The translations under genes were made by a program, and so were the position numbers. A stretch of DNA of 64,000 nt from Pseudomonadales bacterium (GTDB lineage Bacteria; Pseudomonadota; Gammaproteobacteria; Pseudomonadales; JAHRWD01). The notes under the pieces were generated by a model that saw nothing but the letters and a program-made list of their open reading frames with translations, did no database searches and was not told where the DNA came from. Shown here piece by piece: positions 43,901 through 51,408 of this stretch (position 1 is its first letter; each line of letters opens with the position of its first letter). The DNA lies in NCBI GenBank assembly GCA_029210125.1, contig JARGPR010000001.1:186001-250000 (forward strand). The letters run 5' to 3'.

Positions 43901-44489
43901 TCAATTAAAGGGTAGGGAAGAAAAATCACTGGAGCTGATGAGTGGTGGAGTTCGCGCGGCTGAGCTGGCAGAGCAGGCCCAGGCGGTGCTGGCGAGCATT
44001 CGTTCCGATGCTGAACATTACATTCGGGTGAAACTCGCGGCCAAGGTATTGCGTGATGAGATTGAATCCTACCGAAAACAAAATCAGGGACCGCTTATTA
44101 AACGAGCCAGCGAGCATTTTTCTGCGTTAACTCAGGGTTCCTTTGAATCCTTAATGACGGACTTTAACGATAAGGATGAACCGGTGTTAGAAGGTGTTCG
44201 CACCGGTGGAAGCAGGGTGTTGGTTGAGGGTATGAGCACCGGTAGCCGTGACCAACTTTATCTTGCTTTGCGTTTGGCATCGTTGGAAAAATATATGGAA
44301 AATGCTGAACCCATGCCGTTTATTGTTGACGATATTCTGGTGGACTTTGATGATAAGCGTTCAGAAGCCGCACTCAATACACTCTCTGCTTTTGCAGATA
44401 AAACCCAGGTGATTTTATTTACTCATCACTCGCGGGTAGTTGACCAGGCGTTGGGTTTGGCGCATCCGGCTCAGATACATGAGCTGTAA
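40995..44489 (+). CDS. yhaN: YhaN-like SMC/Rad50-type ATPase
   Basis: This 1164-residue protein starts at GTG 40995. The N-terminal ABC half has Walker A GPNEAGKSS (residues 31-39) and LRALKALLYGI, typical of YhaN. A long coiled-coil (about residues 180-1020, rich in Leu, Gln and Glu) follows. The C-terminal half has the signature EGMSTGSRDQLYLALRLASL and Walker B PFIVDDILVDFDD. No Rad50-style zinc hook (CxxC) is seen in the coil. It should work with the SbcD-like nuclease just upstream on DNA ends or protein-blocked DNA (inference). Confidence 0.9.
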   Translation: MKIEKLMLAAFGPFTDRVLEFSQPGLHIVYGPNEAGKSSSLRALKALLYGIDNRSRDNFIHTNTKLRIGGTVRNSSGDALEFYRRKGNKNTLLSADQQKLDDQALTPFLHGVSGQLFETLFAIDHRALVQGGQQILEQQGEVGQALFSAALGSHALRSVLGELDVEARGLFLSSASNPKINANIKIFKELKREIKESSLSSSKWEQSRQTLKNTSDKLSEAQEALRNNRSELNRLKRVQRVLPKLARRKGLLQQLEEMKGTVELRPDFGQRYQQAVHDLKSAQGVLAKQSPRLEELKAQLDNFSVSQNLLDRADSITDLYSGLGTYRQALQDRPELVANRQYLLTECASLLREIRPDLKWEQIEILRPLLLQRQNIIELGSQNSLLTSRVKELKQKQLETSHKLEAVEREQQQLPLPRSSSALSRAIAAARKLGGLDAVIQSTQTELLILQKACDDELSRLTLWAGELQDVSWLAIPTRENISHFEQRYDQFEQQLSRNVEVQDKTEHEIVATQKQLDEIQRTGDIPTEADLISAREKRNQFWQRLRQQWIDGENVYSQNLELDKCSFEDYEKWVRVADDLSDRLRRESDRVSAIANLKAREKSALEQQLKLVEQQESLQDIKIEIDEEWHALWSTCGLKPETPREMRGWLERFEALRIQVSRLTTLTQELSQSKQVRMEHMTLLSKLLFDGCDVPQDTQLKAQPLESMLVDCEAAVQEWDKTEQKRNLLDQESGSIKHELALLESSCQLANSERENWQQSWDDLLNTFGLKHQMTPADLNEFIEQLRILFDRKKEIDGLNTRIEVLDRSIESFSEKAESLRSQLEPDMPMRDADQTANDLYRLLTKNRSIKTQREHAEQQFQQASEEVEASFAIINEMNGVLSELCKEAKCSSHEELDQAQRLASDYQAIKSNIEQNLAELIEAGEGADLEQLQQEINEVNPDQLASNIELLVGTIDQELEPQAAELAQLKGREEKSLELMSGGVRAAELAEQAQAVLASIRSDAEHYIRVKLAAKVLRDEIESYRKQNQGPLIKRASEHFSALTQGSFESLMTDFNDKDEPVLEGVRTGGSRVLVEGMSTGSRDQLYLALRLASLEKYMENAEPMPFIVDDILVDFDDKRSEAALNTLSAFADKTQVILFTHHSRVVDQALGLAHPAQIHEL

Positions 44490-44644
44490 TGAATGACTCT
44501 ATTTCTAAGTCGTTTTTGCAGCAACATGAGGGCGTTTACACCCCTGCACCGGTCTATTGCACCTGATCTTTGGTATCAATAGTAGTGAACGGTGCTTTAC
44601 CTGATTCCGTTGAAAATGGTTCAGAACACGGTATTAGGGTGATC

Positions 44645-47047
44645 TCAAGGTACCAGTGTTAGTGTGCTCTCCAAATTATCCTGAATCTGTTTTGGGGAAA
44701 TATAATGATGCCGGAACTTGCCTTTCGCAAAATCCTCAGCCTGATCTTTGTAGTGAGGGTCCGTAAATAATCCCGATTGACCGGTGGGATTAATACCCCA
44801 GCTATTCTCAATATCACCGAAATCGATGATGCGGCGGGTTGATGGGCCCATTACTATTTTAAGATTATCACCTTCTTTTTTGAACGCCAGGTTATTGATA
44901 GCCTCTTCACCGGCCTCGTTACTGAGAGGTCCTACGTTAAACAGTTTTGCTAGTGCTGGAATGGCACCTAATGGATGTTCATGAATCAACTGGGTGTCCT
45001 GCCCCCAATTCCAGTGGGTTAAATCGTTACCGAATCGGCTGGACAAAAACGCGATGGTTTGATGCCAGGCTTCAATAATAATTTGATCCTGGGTTTCGAC
45101 TTTTTCGGAGTTGATGTTATCCCACCAAACGGAGTTTTTATTGTTTAGAATGCGCCAGATTGAACGGTCGATCAGAAATCCGAATTGAAAATTGGGGTAA
45201 AGTTCTTCTCCTATCTCATCAGCCATGGCGAGTTCCATGAATTTGATTCTAAAACGGTTGTATATTGTCGCGCCGATCTCATTTGACGAATGATTGCCGC
45301 GCCATTGTTTAAAATAAGATAGGGCAGCCTGTTCCTGTTCGCTTAATTCAGATTCACTATCTTCTAAAACGGGAATAGCCATGTTTTGAAATAGTATGGC
45401 TGTTGGCGTTACGTTATCCATTAAGATGGATTTCATATCTTCGGGGGTGAATTTTTGCTTTTTCGAAAGTAACTCGAGAATACGTTGGGGGCGATCGGTT
45501 GGTGCGTAATAGCCTGGAATTAATCCATCACCCATATCAGCGGGCTGATTATTGGCGCTATATATCAGCCCTGATTCGGGATTGACCTGTTGAGGGTTGT
45601 GGGAAAAATCGTAGCTTCCCAGTTGGTCATCTTTTCCCGATGCACCGTCGAGTATCAGCTTTGAGTTCACGTGTTTTGGCCGTATCGGTAATTTGGCGGC
45701 GGCCCACCATGCGATATCACCCTGTGAATTGGCGTACATGATGTTGAGTCCGGGTGCATGGATCATCTCAGCGGCAGCACGGGCTTTTTCAAGGCTATGA
45801 GCGTTACCCAGACCGTAAAATCCCTCCATCATTCGATTACCGGTATCAAGAAATGCCCACCACATGGCGATGGGTCGTTTGAATTGATCAAGTCCATGTT
45901 TTGACCCTTTGATATCATCAAACACTTGGTTAACCACCGGGCCGTGGCGAGTAGCGAGTAGCTTAAGCTCCACGTCGGCAGCGTCTTTTACCCGGATGAT
46001 TTCGGTCTGTTGCTCGAAATCTTGCCAGTGATCTATCGCCCAATATTGATCAGGATTATCCGGATTTATTTTTTCTGCGTAGAGATCCAGATCGTCATTT
46101 TCAAACATGGTGAGTCCCCATGCATGGTGTGAACTCATACCCAGTAAGGGTAAAGGCAATAGCCCCATAAAGTGACCATATAGGTCGGTGGTATTAGAGG
46201 TTAGTTGAGCTTCATACCAAACCGATGGCTGTGCGTAGCCGATGTGTGGGTCATTCACCAACATCGCGTGACCGGATACGCTGCGTTTCGGTGAAACCAG
46301 CCAGCCATTGCTGCCGTGAAATAATCCGTAAGGCTGGAGCTGCGAAATGATCTGTTTGACGCCTTTCGAAAGCTGTACCGCAAGCCGTGGATCAACCGGG
46401 ATTTGCTCAAAACCAGGGGTGTAAAAAATGCCCAAATCCTTCATGTAGTCAGGGCCGAGCTTCTGGGAAAGTTGATGGGTTAGCGAATCGTCCTGTAAGC
46501 CCTGGGCGAAGGAAAATGAAGTAAAACCAGCAATAGAGGCGATATCAACCAGACTGTATTGGTGCTTTGGAATGCCGATCAGATCAAACTCGATTGGACT
46601 CGGGCCGTTTTCTACAAACTGATTTACTCCAGCAATATAGTGCTGCAGAATTTTTAGCACACGAGGATCAGCGCGTTTTTGTGTGGCTTCCAGCCACTGT
46701 ACAGCAAAACGCTCTAACCCAAGGGTTCTATATAATTTATCTACACCGACTAGTTCTTCACCTAAAATTTCCGCCAGTTTACCCTGGGATAAACGGCGAA
46801 TAAGTTCCATCTGAAACAGTCTGTCCTGGGCATGTACGTAACCAAATGCCAGGTAAAGGTCATGATCATCGCTGGCTGTGATGTGAGGAATGCCATAGTG
46901 ATCGTAGGAGACTGTGACGGGTTTGTGTAACCCCGGGAGTGTTAACTCCCCGTCTCGAACGGGTTTTTTTGATGTCAGATACAGATAGCCAATTACAAAA
47001 ACAATGAACAGTAGAGTTAGCAGTGCCAGCAGGATTCTTTTTGTCAT
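44645..47047 (-). CDS. Penicillin acylase family (Ntn hydrolase), probably periplasmic
   Basis: This 800-residue precursor has a membrane/signal segment near the N-terminus (LLALLTLLFIVFVIGYLYL). The alpha chain is followed by the autocleavage site HGSNGWLVSP, with Ser246 as the new N-terminal nucleophile of the beta chain. Other family marks are YDHYGIPHITASDDHDLYLA and SGHAMLVNDPHIGYAQPS. Members include penicillin acylases, cephalosporin acylases and AHL (quorum-signal) acylases; substrate cannot be told here. It is the last of four minus-strand genes (DUF2470, DTW, hypothetical). Confidence 0.92.
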   Translation of the reverse strand: MTKRILLALLTLLFIVFVIGYLYLTSKKPVRDGELTLPGLHKPVTVSYDHYGIPHITASDDHDLYLAFGYVHAQDRLFQMELIRRLSQGKLAEILGEELVGVDKLYRTLGLERFAVQWLEATQKRADPRVLKILQHYIAGVNQFVENGPSPIEFDLIGIPKHQYSLVDIASIAGFTSFSFAQGLQDDSLTHQLSQKLGPDYMKDLGIFYTPGFEQIPVDPRLAVQLSKGVKQIISQLQPYGLFHGSNGWLVSPKRSVSGHAMLVNDPHIGYAQPSVWYEAQLTSNTTDLYGHFMGLLPLPLLGMSSHHAWGLTMFENDDLDLYAEKINPDNPDQYWAIDHWQDFEQQTEIIRVKDAADVELKLLATRHGPVVNQVFDDIKGSKHGLDQFKRPIAMWWAFLDTGNRMMEGFYGLGNAHSLEKARAAAEMIHAPGLNIMYANSQGDIAWWAAAKLPIRPKHVNSKLILDGASGKDDQLGSYDFSHNPQQVNPESGLIYSANNQPADMGDGLIPGYYAPTDRPQRILELLSKKQKFTPEDMKSILMDNVTPTAILFQNMAIPVLEDSESELSEQEQAALSYFKQWRGNHSSNEIGATIYNRFRIKFMELAMADEIGEELYPNFQFGFLIDRSIWRILNNKNSVWWDNINSEKVETQDQIIIEAWHQTIAFLSSRFGNDLTHWNWGQDTQLIHEHPLGAIPALAKLFNVGPLSNEAGEEAINNLAFKKEGDNLKIVMGPSTRRIIDFGDIENSWGINPTGQSGLFTDPHYKDQAEDFAKGKFRHHYISPKQIQDNLESTLTLVP

Positions 47048-47121
47048 TGTTATTAGCCTGGGATCAGTTTCTAATTTTTATTTTGGTTCCGGTGTGTGGC
47101 CGTTATGCATAGAGATGACTA

Positions 47122-47433
47122 TTAATCGATATCTTCAGTAAAAGGCTTTCCAGTAAGCGTTATTTCGATTTTTTTCTTGTAGGTGTGAATGGCGATTTTG
47201 CCCTTTTCTATTTCATTAATACTCACAATATCATCGATGTATTCATCGTCAGGCTGGCTTTGTTCGTTGGTTTCCGAGTAGCTGATTATTTCTGGGAAAA
47301 CAATACGAAGGTCAGGCTGTTTGGTATCGGGATCATCGATACATTCGATAAACAGCATGCGTACGTCGATGTCGTATACAAGGTTGTAAATATAGGGTGC
47401 GTAGTCGCCCAGTAGTTTTCCGGTTAAGCTCAT
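47122..47433 (-). CDS. Hypothetical protein downstream of the DTW gene
   Basis: This is a 103-residue acidic protein with no signal peptide: SLTGKLLGDYAPYIYNLVYD, then VRMLFIECIDDPDTKQPDLR and a C-terminal strand region EITLTGKPF. I do not recognise a family. It starts inside the stop of the DTW gene (4-base ATGA overlap at 47430-47433), so it is translated with it and is very likely real. It could serve the same tRNA-modification context, but there is no direct evidence. Confidence 0.7.
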   Translation of the reverse strand: MSLTGKLLGDYAPYIYNLVYDIDVRMLFIECIDDPDTKQPDLRIVFPEIISYSETNEQSQPDDEYIDDIVSINEIEKGKIAIHTYKKKIEITLTGKPFTEDID

Positions 47434-48041
47434 TTTTTCTCCACTTTTATATAATTTTGTTCGAATAATTCAGGGTCTATATGTTCGATCTGTTTGTTGA
47501 TCATCCAGTCCATTGTATTTAGTAGCGGCTGGTATTTGTTTTGATCATTTTCCAGTTCTGACAATATTTCTACGATTGCCTCCAACGTTGAAAGGCTTGT
47601 TGTGCTGGGCACCTTGCGTATTGTATAACTCGATGGTTTGCTGGGTTGTATGCAAACCCGTTGCAGCTGCTCCAGCTGAGGTGATTCATGTAGCATTCGA
47701 CGGCTTTTGCGCCAGCTGGCATCTAGTAATAACAGCGTGCGAGGATTTTGGTTATTAAGAGCGTCAAGCCCTTCTGCATGTTCGCCCGGATAGATCAATA
47801 CCGGATTTTCTTTTTTCAGCCATTGCTCAAAGGTGCTGCCGGGGTCAATCGGTTGGTATAGGTAGGTTTCGCAGTTTTTCAGGCTTAACTGGGCAATTTT
47901 TGCGGTGCCGATTGCATGCTTTTTTTCGTTGGCGTGTTGCAGTATTCGTATTGGCCAGAGGTTGTCTACATGCTGGATGTGCGGGCACAGACAGACTGAA
48001 AGCGCACGTTGGCAGGTTTGACAGGTTGGCCGCTTGCTCAT
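47430..48041 (-). CDS. DTW-domain protein (tRNA acp3U aminocarboxypropyltransferase family)
   Basis: This 203-residue protein has an N-terminal zinc-finger-like Cys cluster (RPTCQTCQRALSVCLCPHI) and ILQHANEKKHAIGTAKIAQL, a DTW-family hallmark. The eponymous motif appears as LLLLDASWRKSRRML, that is DASW rather than DxTW. SSYTIRKVPSTTSLSTLEA follows. The E. coli homologue (TapT) puts acp3U on tRNA. It sits between DUF2470 and a hypothetical gene; the downstream ATGA overlap indicates coupling. Confidence 0.88.
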   Translation of the reverse strand: MSKRPTCQTCQRALSVCLCPHIQHVDNLWPIRILQHANEKKHAIGTAKIAQLSLKNCETYLYQPIDPGSTFEQWLKKENPVLIYPGEHAEGLDALNNQNPRTLLLLDASWRKSRRMLHESPQLEQLQRVCIQPSKPSSYTIRKVPSTTSLSTLEAIVEILSELENDQNKYQPLLNTMDWMINKQIEHIDPELFEQNYIKVEKK

Positions 48042-48050
48042 GGCGTTGTG

Positions 48051-48332
48051 TTATTCACCGATTTTATCGAGGTTTTCCCGCGCAACATTAGCCAATCGCG
48101 CCGCCTCCATGGCTATTTCGCGAGGGGTATTGCAGGGCTGTTGAAATTCCAGGTAATGGGTTTTTTGATCAGTCTGAATATGGAACCCACATGAGTTGAA
48201 ATCCACAAGTTTGGCGGATGTGGGTTCCTCACTAAAAAAGTGGCGGATCATGTCCATCATGTGTTCGACATGATCGTCGTTCATATGGTTGATAATGCGG
48301 TCGCGGTGTTGCTCCCATGCGGCTTCTGACAT
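48051..48332 (-). CDS. DUF2470 domain protein
   Basis: This 93-residue protein has HRDRIINHMNDDHVEHMMDM at the start, the DUF2470 core (often the C-terminal part of heme-utilisation HugZ-like proteins), then VDFNSCGFHIQTD and EAARLANVARENLDKIGE. Here the domain stands alone. It is 9 bases before the DTW gene in the same operon. Heme or flavin binding is possible from relatives but not shown. Confidence 0.8.
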   Translation of the reverse strand: MSEAAWEQHRDRIINHMNDDHVEHMMDMIRHFFSEEPTSAKLVDFNSCGFHIQTDQKTHYLEFQQPCNTPREIAMEAARLANVARENLDKIGE

Positions 48333-48650
48333 CTTCTGGCTCCTTGTGTTTGGGTGGCTGCAGCCGTGTTTATATAGTTAAACACGTGGTGAACCGGCCT
48401 AACGTAGACTGGCAGTATATCAACCATGCGAACAGAGGTTGATGTCGATCAATAATTTTTTTTCCGATTTGGGTATCTACTGACAGCAGTGCTTGCCATG
48501 CTAGGCATCAAACGTATAGTCTTACGGGTTATAAAAATATAAGAACGTTATTCTTAAGCGATACACCTAATCAGTGATGATTTGAAAGTCTCGATTCGAC
48601 GCACTTGATCACTATCCATACTACATACCAAGTAAAGGAGTACCCAGACA
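48333..48650. promoter_or_regulatory. Promoter region of atuA-like operon with an inverted repeat
   Basis: No gene is seen. TAAGAA-CGTTA-TTCTTA (48540-48556) is a 6-bp inverted repeat with a 5-base spacer in AT-rich DNA, about 95 bases before ATG 48651. It could be an operator of a TetR-type or similar regulator; none is encoded here. Confidence 0.35.
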
Positions 48651-50429
48651 ATGGCAACTCAAGATCGCGAAAAACTAATTGTAGCTAACTGTAGTGGCTT
48701 TTATGGCGACAAAATCGCTGCAGCTAAAGAGCTTGTAGATGGAGGCCCCATTGATGTGTTAACCGGCGATTATCTTGCCGAACTGACTATGGTGATTTTG
48801 TATCGCCAAATGTTGAAAGACCCCAAACGGGGTTTTGTTAACACCATTATCACCCAGATGGAACAGATCATGGGTTCATGCATGGATAAGGGCATCAAGG
48901 TGGTGACCAATGCCGGAGGCTTGAACCCAAAGGGTTGTGCCGAAGCAATGCATGAAGTCGCAACCAAATTGGGCCTGAGTCCAAAGATCGCCTATATCGA
49001 AGGTGACGATATGATCCCCCGGTTGGCCGGCCTGCAGGAGCAGGGCGAACAGTTTATTAATATGGATAAGGGCATGCCCCTGAGTGAGGCACCATTCCCA
49101 GCCGCCACAGCTAATGCGTACCTGGGTTGCTGGGGTATTGTCGATGCGATGAATCAGGGTGCTGACATTGTGATCGCGCCTCGGGTAACCGATGCGGCGG
49201 TTGTGATGGCTCCACCAGCATGGAAATATGGCTGGAAACGTGATGACTACGATCAGCTGGCGGGTTCATTAGCTGCTGGTCACATTATTGAGTGTGGCTG
49301 CCAGGCTACAGGTGGTAACTACTCCTTCTTTAAGGAAGTGCCTAGCTTCGTAAATGTAGGCTACCCAATGGCAGAAATTCATGAGGATGGTTCATTCGTA
49401 GTCACCAAACATCCCGGTACCGGTGGCCTGGTATCCGTGGGTACGGTAACCGCGCAGATGATGTATGAGATACGTAAACCTGAATACCTCAACCCGGACG
49501 TTATTGGCCACTTTGATACTATGAAAGTGGAGCAGGTAGGTGATGATCGTGTTCTTGTAAGTAATGTAAAAGGTTCGACTCCAACCGATACCCATAAAGT
49601 ATGTATCAACGTTGCGGGCGGTGCAAAAAACAGCATGACGATTGCTGTTCATGGCCTTGATGCCGAAGCTAAAGCAGAAACTTTCACCGATGCCTTTTTT
49701 GAAATGGCGGGTGGTAAAGATCAGTTTGAAAAAATAACTACGCAGTTTATCCCCACAGGTAAAGAGAACCCACCGACTAACGAAGAGAACTTTTCTCTCT
49801 ACCGAATCAATATGGTAGCGAAGGATGCCAGTATCTGTGGCCCACACCTGGGTAAAAAGATGATCGAGATGGGGCTGGCGAATGTGCCGGGCTTTTCAGT
49901 GATGAGTCCTATTGGTAAAGGGCAGGCGTTCATTCGGTACTGGCCTGCATTGGTTGACAGTAAATATATTACTGAAACCGTGATAATGGATGGCAATGAG
50001 ACGGTTATCAAACCAACCAACCAACTAGGCTTACCCAAAGTTAGTGTTGATCGGGTCAAAGCAGATTTGGTACCTGTACCTGGCGGACCTACTGAAAAAA
50101 CAGCGTTGGGTCGAGTGTATGCGGCACGCTCTGGTGATAAGGGCGGGTCAGCGAACGTTGGGATCTGGGGAACCACTCCAGAAGCCTATTCATTTTTGCA
50201 GTCATTCCTGACGGTTGAAAAGTTCAAAGAACTGCTACCGGATTTGGCTGAATTTGAAGTAGAGCGTTATGAGTTTGCCAACCTGCTGGGCCTGAACTTT
50301 TATGTTCACGGTATTCTTCAGGATGGCGTTTCCTCATCAACCCGAATGGATCCCCAGGCTAAAACACTGGGTGAGTACCTACGCGCCAAAGTAGTGGATA
50401 TACCTGTATCGATTAAACGCGTCTGTTAA
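48651..50429 (+). CDS. atuA: AtuA-family (DUF1446) protein of acyclic terpene/acyl-CoA catabolism
   Basis: This 592-residue protein starts at ATG 48651 after AAAGGAG. The DUF1446 core includes VANCSGFYGDKIAAAKELVD, DVLTGDYLAELTMVIL, VTNAGGLNPKGCAEAM and LGCWGIVDAMNQGADIVIAP. A C-terminal domain of about 100 residues (GRVYAARSGDKGGSANVGIW) is the AtuA-type extension. In Pseudomonas, atuA is needed for growth on citronellol and geraniol, but its reaction is not known. The hydratase and carboxylase genes follow on the same strand. Confidence 0.88.
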   Translation: MATQDREKLIVANCSGFYGDKIAAAKELVDGGPIDVLTGDYLAELTMVILYRQMLKDPKRGFVNTIITQMEQIMGSCMDKGIKVVTNAGGLNPKGCAEAMHEVATKLGLSPKIAYIEGDDMIPRLAGLQEQGEQFINMDKGMPLSEAPFPAATANAYLGCWGIVDAMNQGADIVIAPRVTDAAVVMAPPAWKYGWKRDDYDQLAGSLAAGHIIECGCQATGGNYSFFKEVPSFVNVGYPMAEIHEDGSFVVTKHPGTGGLVSVGTVTAQMMYEIRKPEYLNPDVIGHFDTMKVEQVGDDRVLVSNVKGSTPTDTHKVCINVAGGAKNSMTIAVHGLDAEAKAETFTDAFFEMAGGKDQFEKITTQFIPTGKENPPTNEENFSLYRINMVAKDASICGPHLGKKMIEMGLANVPGFSVMSPIGKGQAFIRYWPALVDSKYITETVIMDGNETVIKPTNQLGLPKVSVDRVKADLVPVPGGPTEKTALGRVYAARSGDKGGSANVGIWGTTPEAYSFLQSFLTVEKFKELLPDLAEFEVERYEFANLLGLNFYVHGILQDGVSSSTRMDPQAKTLGEYLRAKVVDIPVSIKRVC

Positions 50430-50444
50430 TTCGTGATTTAAGAT

Positions 50445-50491
50445 ACCTCTACCTTTGTCCAGAAATTGGTCTAAGGTAGAGGTTTTTTTTT
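50445..50491 (+). terminator. Terminator or attenuator after the atuA-like gene
   Basis: ACCTCTACCTT pairs with AAGGTAGAGGT (50473-50483) and is followed by eight to nine T residues. It separates atuA from the next same-strand genes, so only part of the transcripts may continue. Confidence 0.85.
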
Positions 50492-50536
50492 GAGATTTAA
50501 GACTAAAAAATTTAACAAATAAAAGAGGGAATAATC

Positions 50537-51343
50537 GTGGAAACATATTCACTAGAGGGGCTGGTTTTTGAATGTGTGATTGTTGAAATGGCGAACAACG
50601 TCATGACGATTACGCTGAATAGACCCGAAAAGAAAAATTCTATCAGCCCGACCCTGGGTAAAGAACTAGCCTACGCAATACGTGCAGCGGGACAAGACCC
50701 GGAAGTTCGAGTGGTTGTATTGGCCGCTAAAGGTGATATTTTTTGCGCCGGTGGTGATCTCGGCGCAATGCGAGACGGAGCACCCGAGAGCACAAGCACT
50801 GTCCCAGAAATCAATGATGGCAAGGAACTCAGCACACTGTTGCGGGATATTTGTAAGCCTGTGATCGTGAAGGCGCAGGGTCCGGTGTTGGCCGGCGGAT
50901 TGCTGATGACCTGTAATGCCACCCATGTAGTGGCGGCTGATCATATCTATTTCAGCGCTCCTGAAATTAAACGTGCGCTATGGCCATTTATGGTTATGGC
51001 GGGTTTGTTCCGCGTAATGCCGCGTCGTCAGGGTCTCGATTTTGCTATGCGCGGGTTCCGCATTGATGCTCAAAAAGCACTTGAACTTGGTCTGGCTACC
51101 GATGTGGTTCCAGCCGATCAGCTTAATCAGCGGGTTGATGAGCTGGCATCTGAAATTGCCAGTTATTCCCCAGCAACCATCAAACTAGGTCTGGAAGCAT
51201 TTTATCATCAGGAGAATATGGAATTTGATGACGCGATTCCCTACCTGAAAGGAATGTTGGAAAAAACCAAACAAACAGAAGATGTTAAAGAGGGCATTAC
51301 CGCATTTTTTGAAAAACGAGAGCCGGTTTGGAAAGGCCGGTAG
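50537..51343 (+). CDS. Enoyl-CoA hydratase (AtuE-like, isohexenylglutaconyl-CoA hydratase type)
   Basis: This 268-residue crotonase-fold protein starts at GTG 50537 after AGAGGGA. VMTITLNRPEKKNSISPTLG and AKGDIFCAGGDLGAM (oxyanion hole) are followed by KPVIVKAQGPVLAGGLLMTC and FSAPEIKRALWPFMVMAG. Glu and Ala replace some classical catalytic residues around the second motif, as is common in this family. Between the atuA-like gene and acyl-CoA carboxylase genes, hydration of a branched glutaconyl-CoA is a reasonable guess. Confidence 0.85.
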   Translation: METYSLEGLVFECVIVEMANNVMTITLNRPEKKNSISPTLGKELAYAIRAAGQDPEVRVVVLAAKGDIFCAGGDLGAMRDGAPESTSTVPEINDGKELSTLLRDICKPVIVKAQGPVLAGGLLMTCNATHVVAADHIYFSAPEIKRALWPFMVMAGLFRVMPRRQGLDFAMRGFRIDAQKALELGLATDVVPADQLNQRVDELASEIASYSPATIKLGLEAFYHQENMEFDDAIPYLKGMLEKTKQTEDVKEGITAFFEKREPVWKGR

Positions 51344-51408
51344 CGCGATTCTACTATCCGCTTTAAGACAAGAACTTGAATAGTGTAAAAAATAAATAGG
51401 GAAATACC

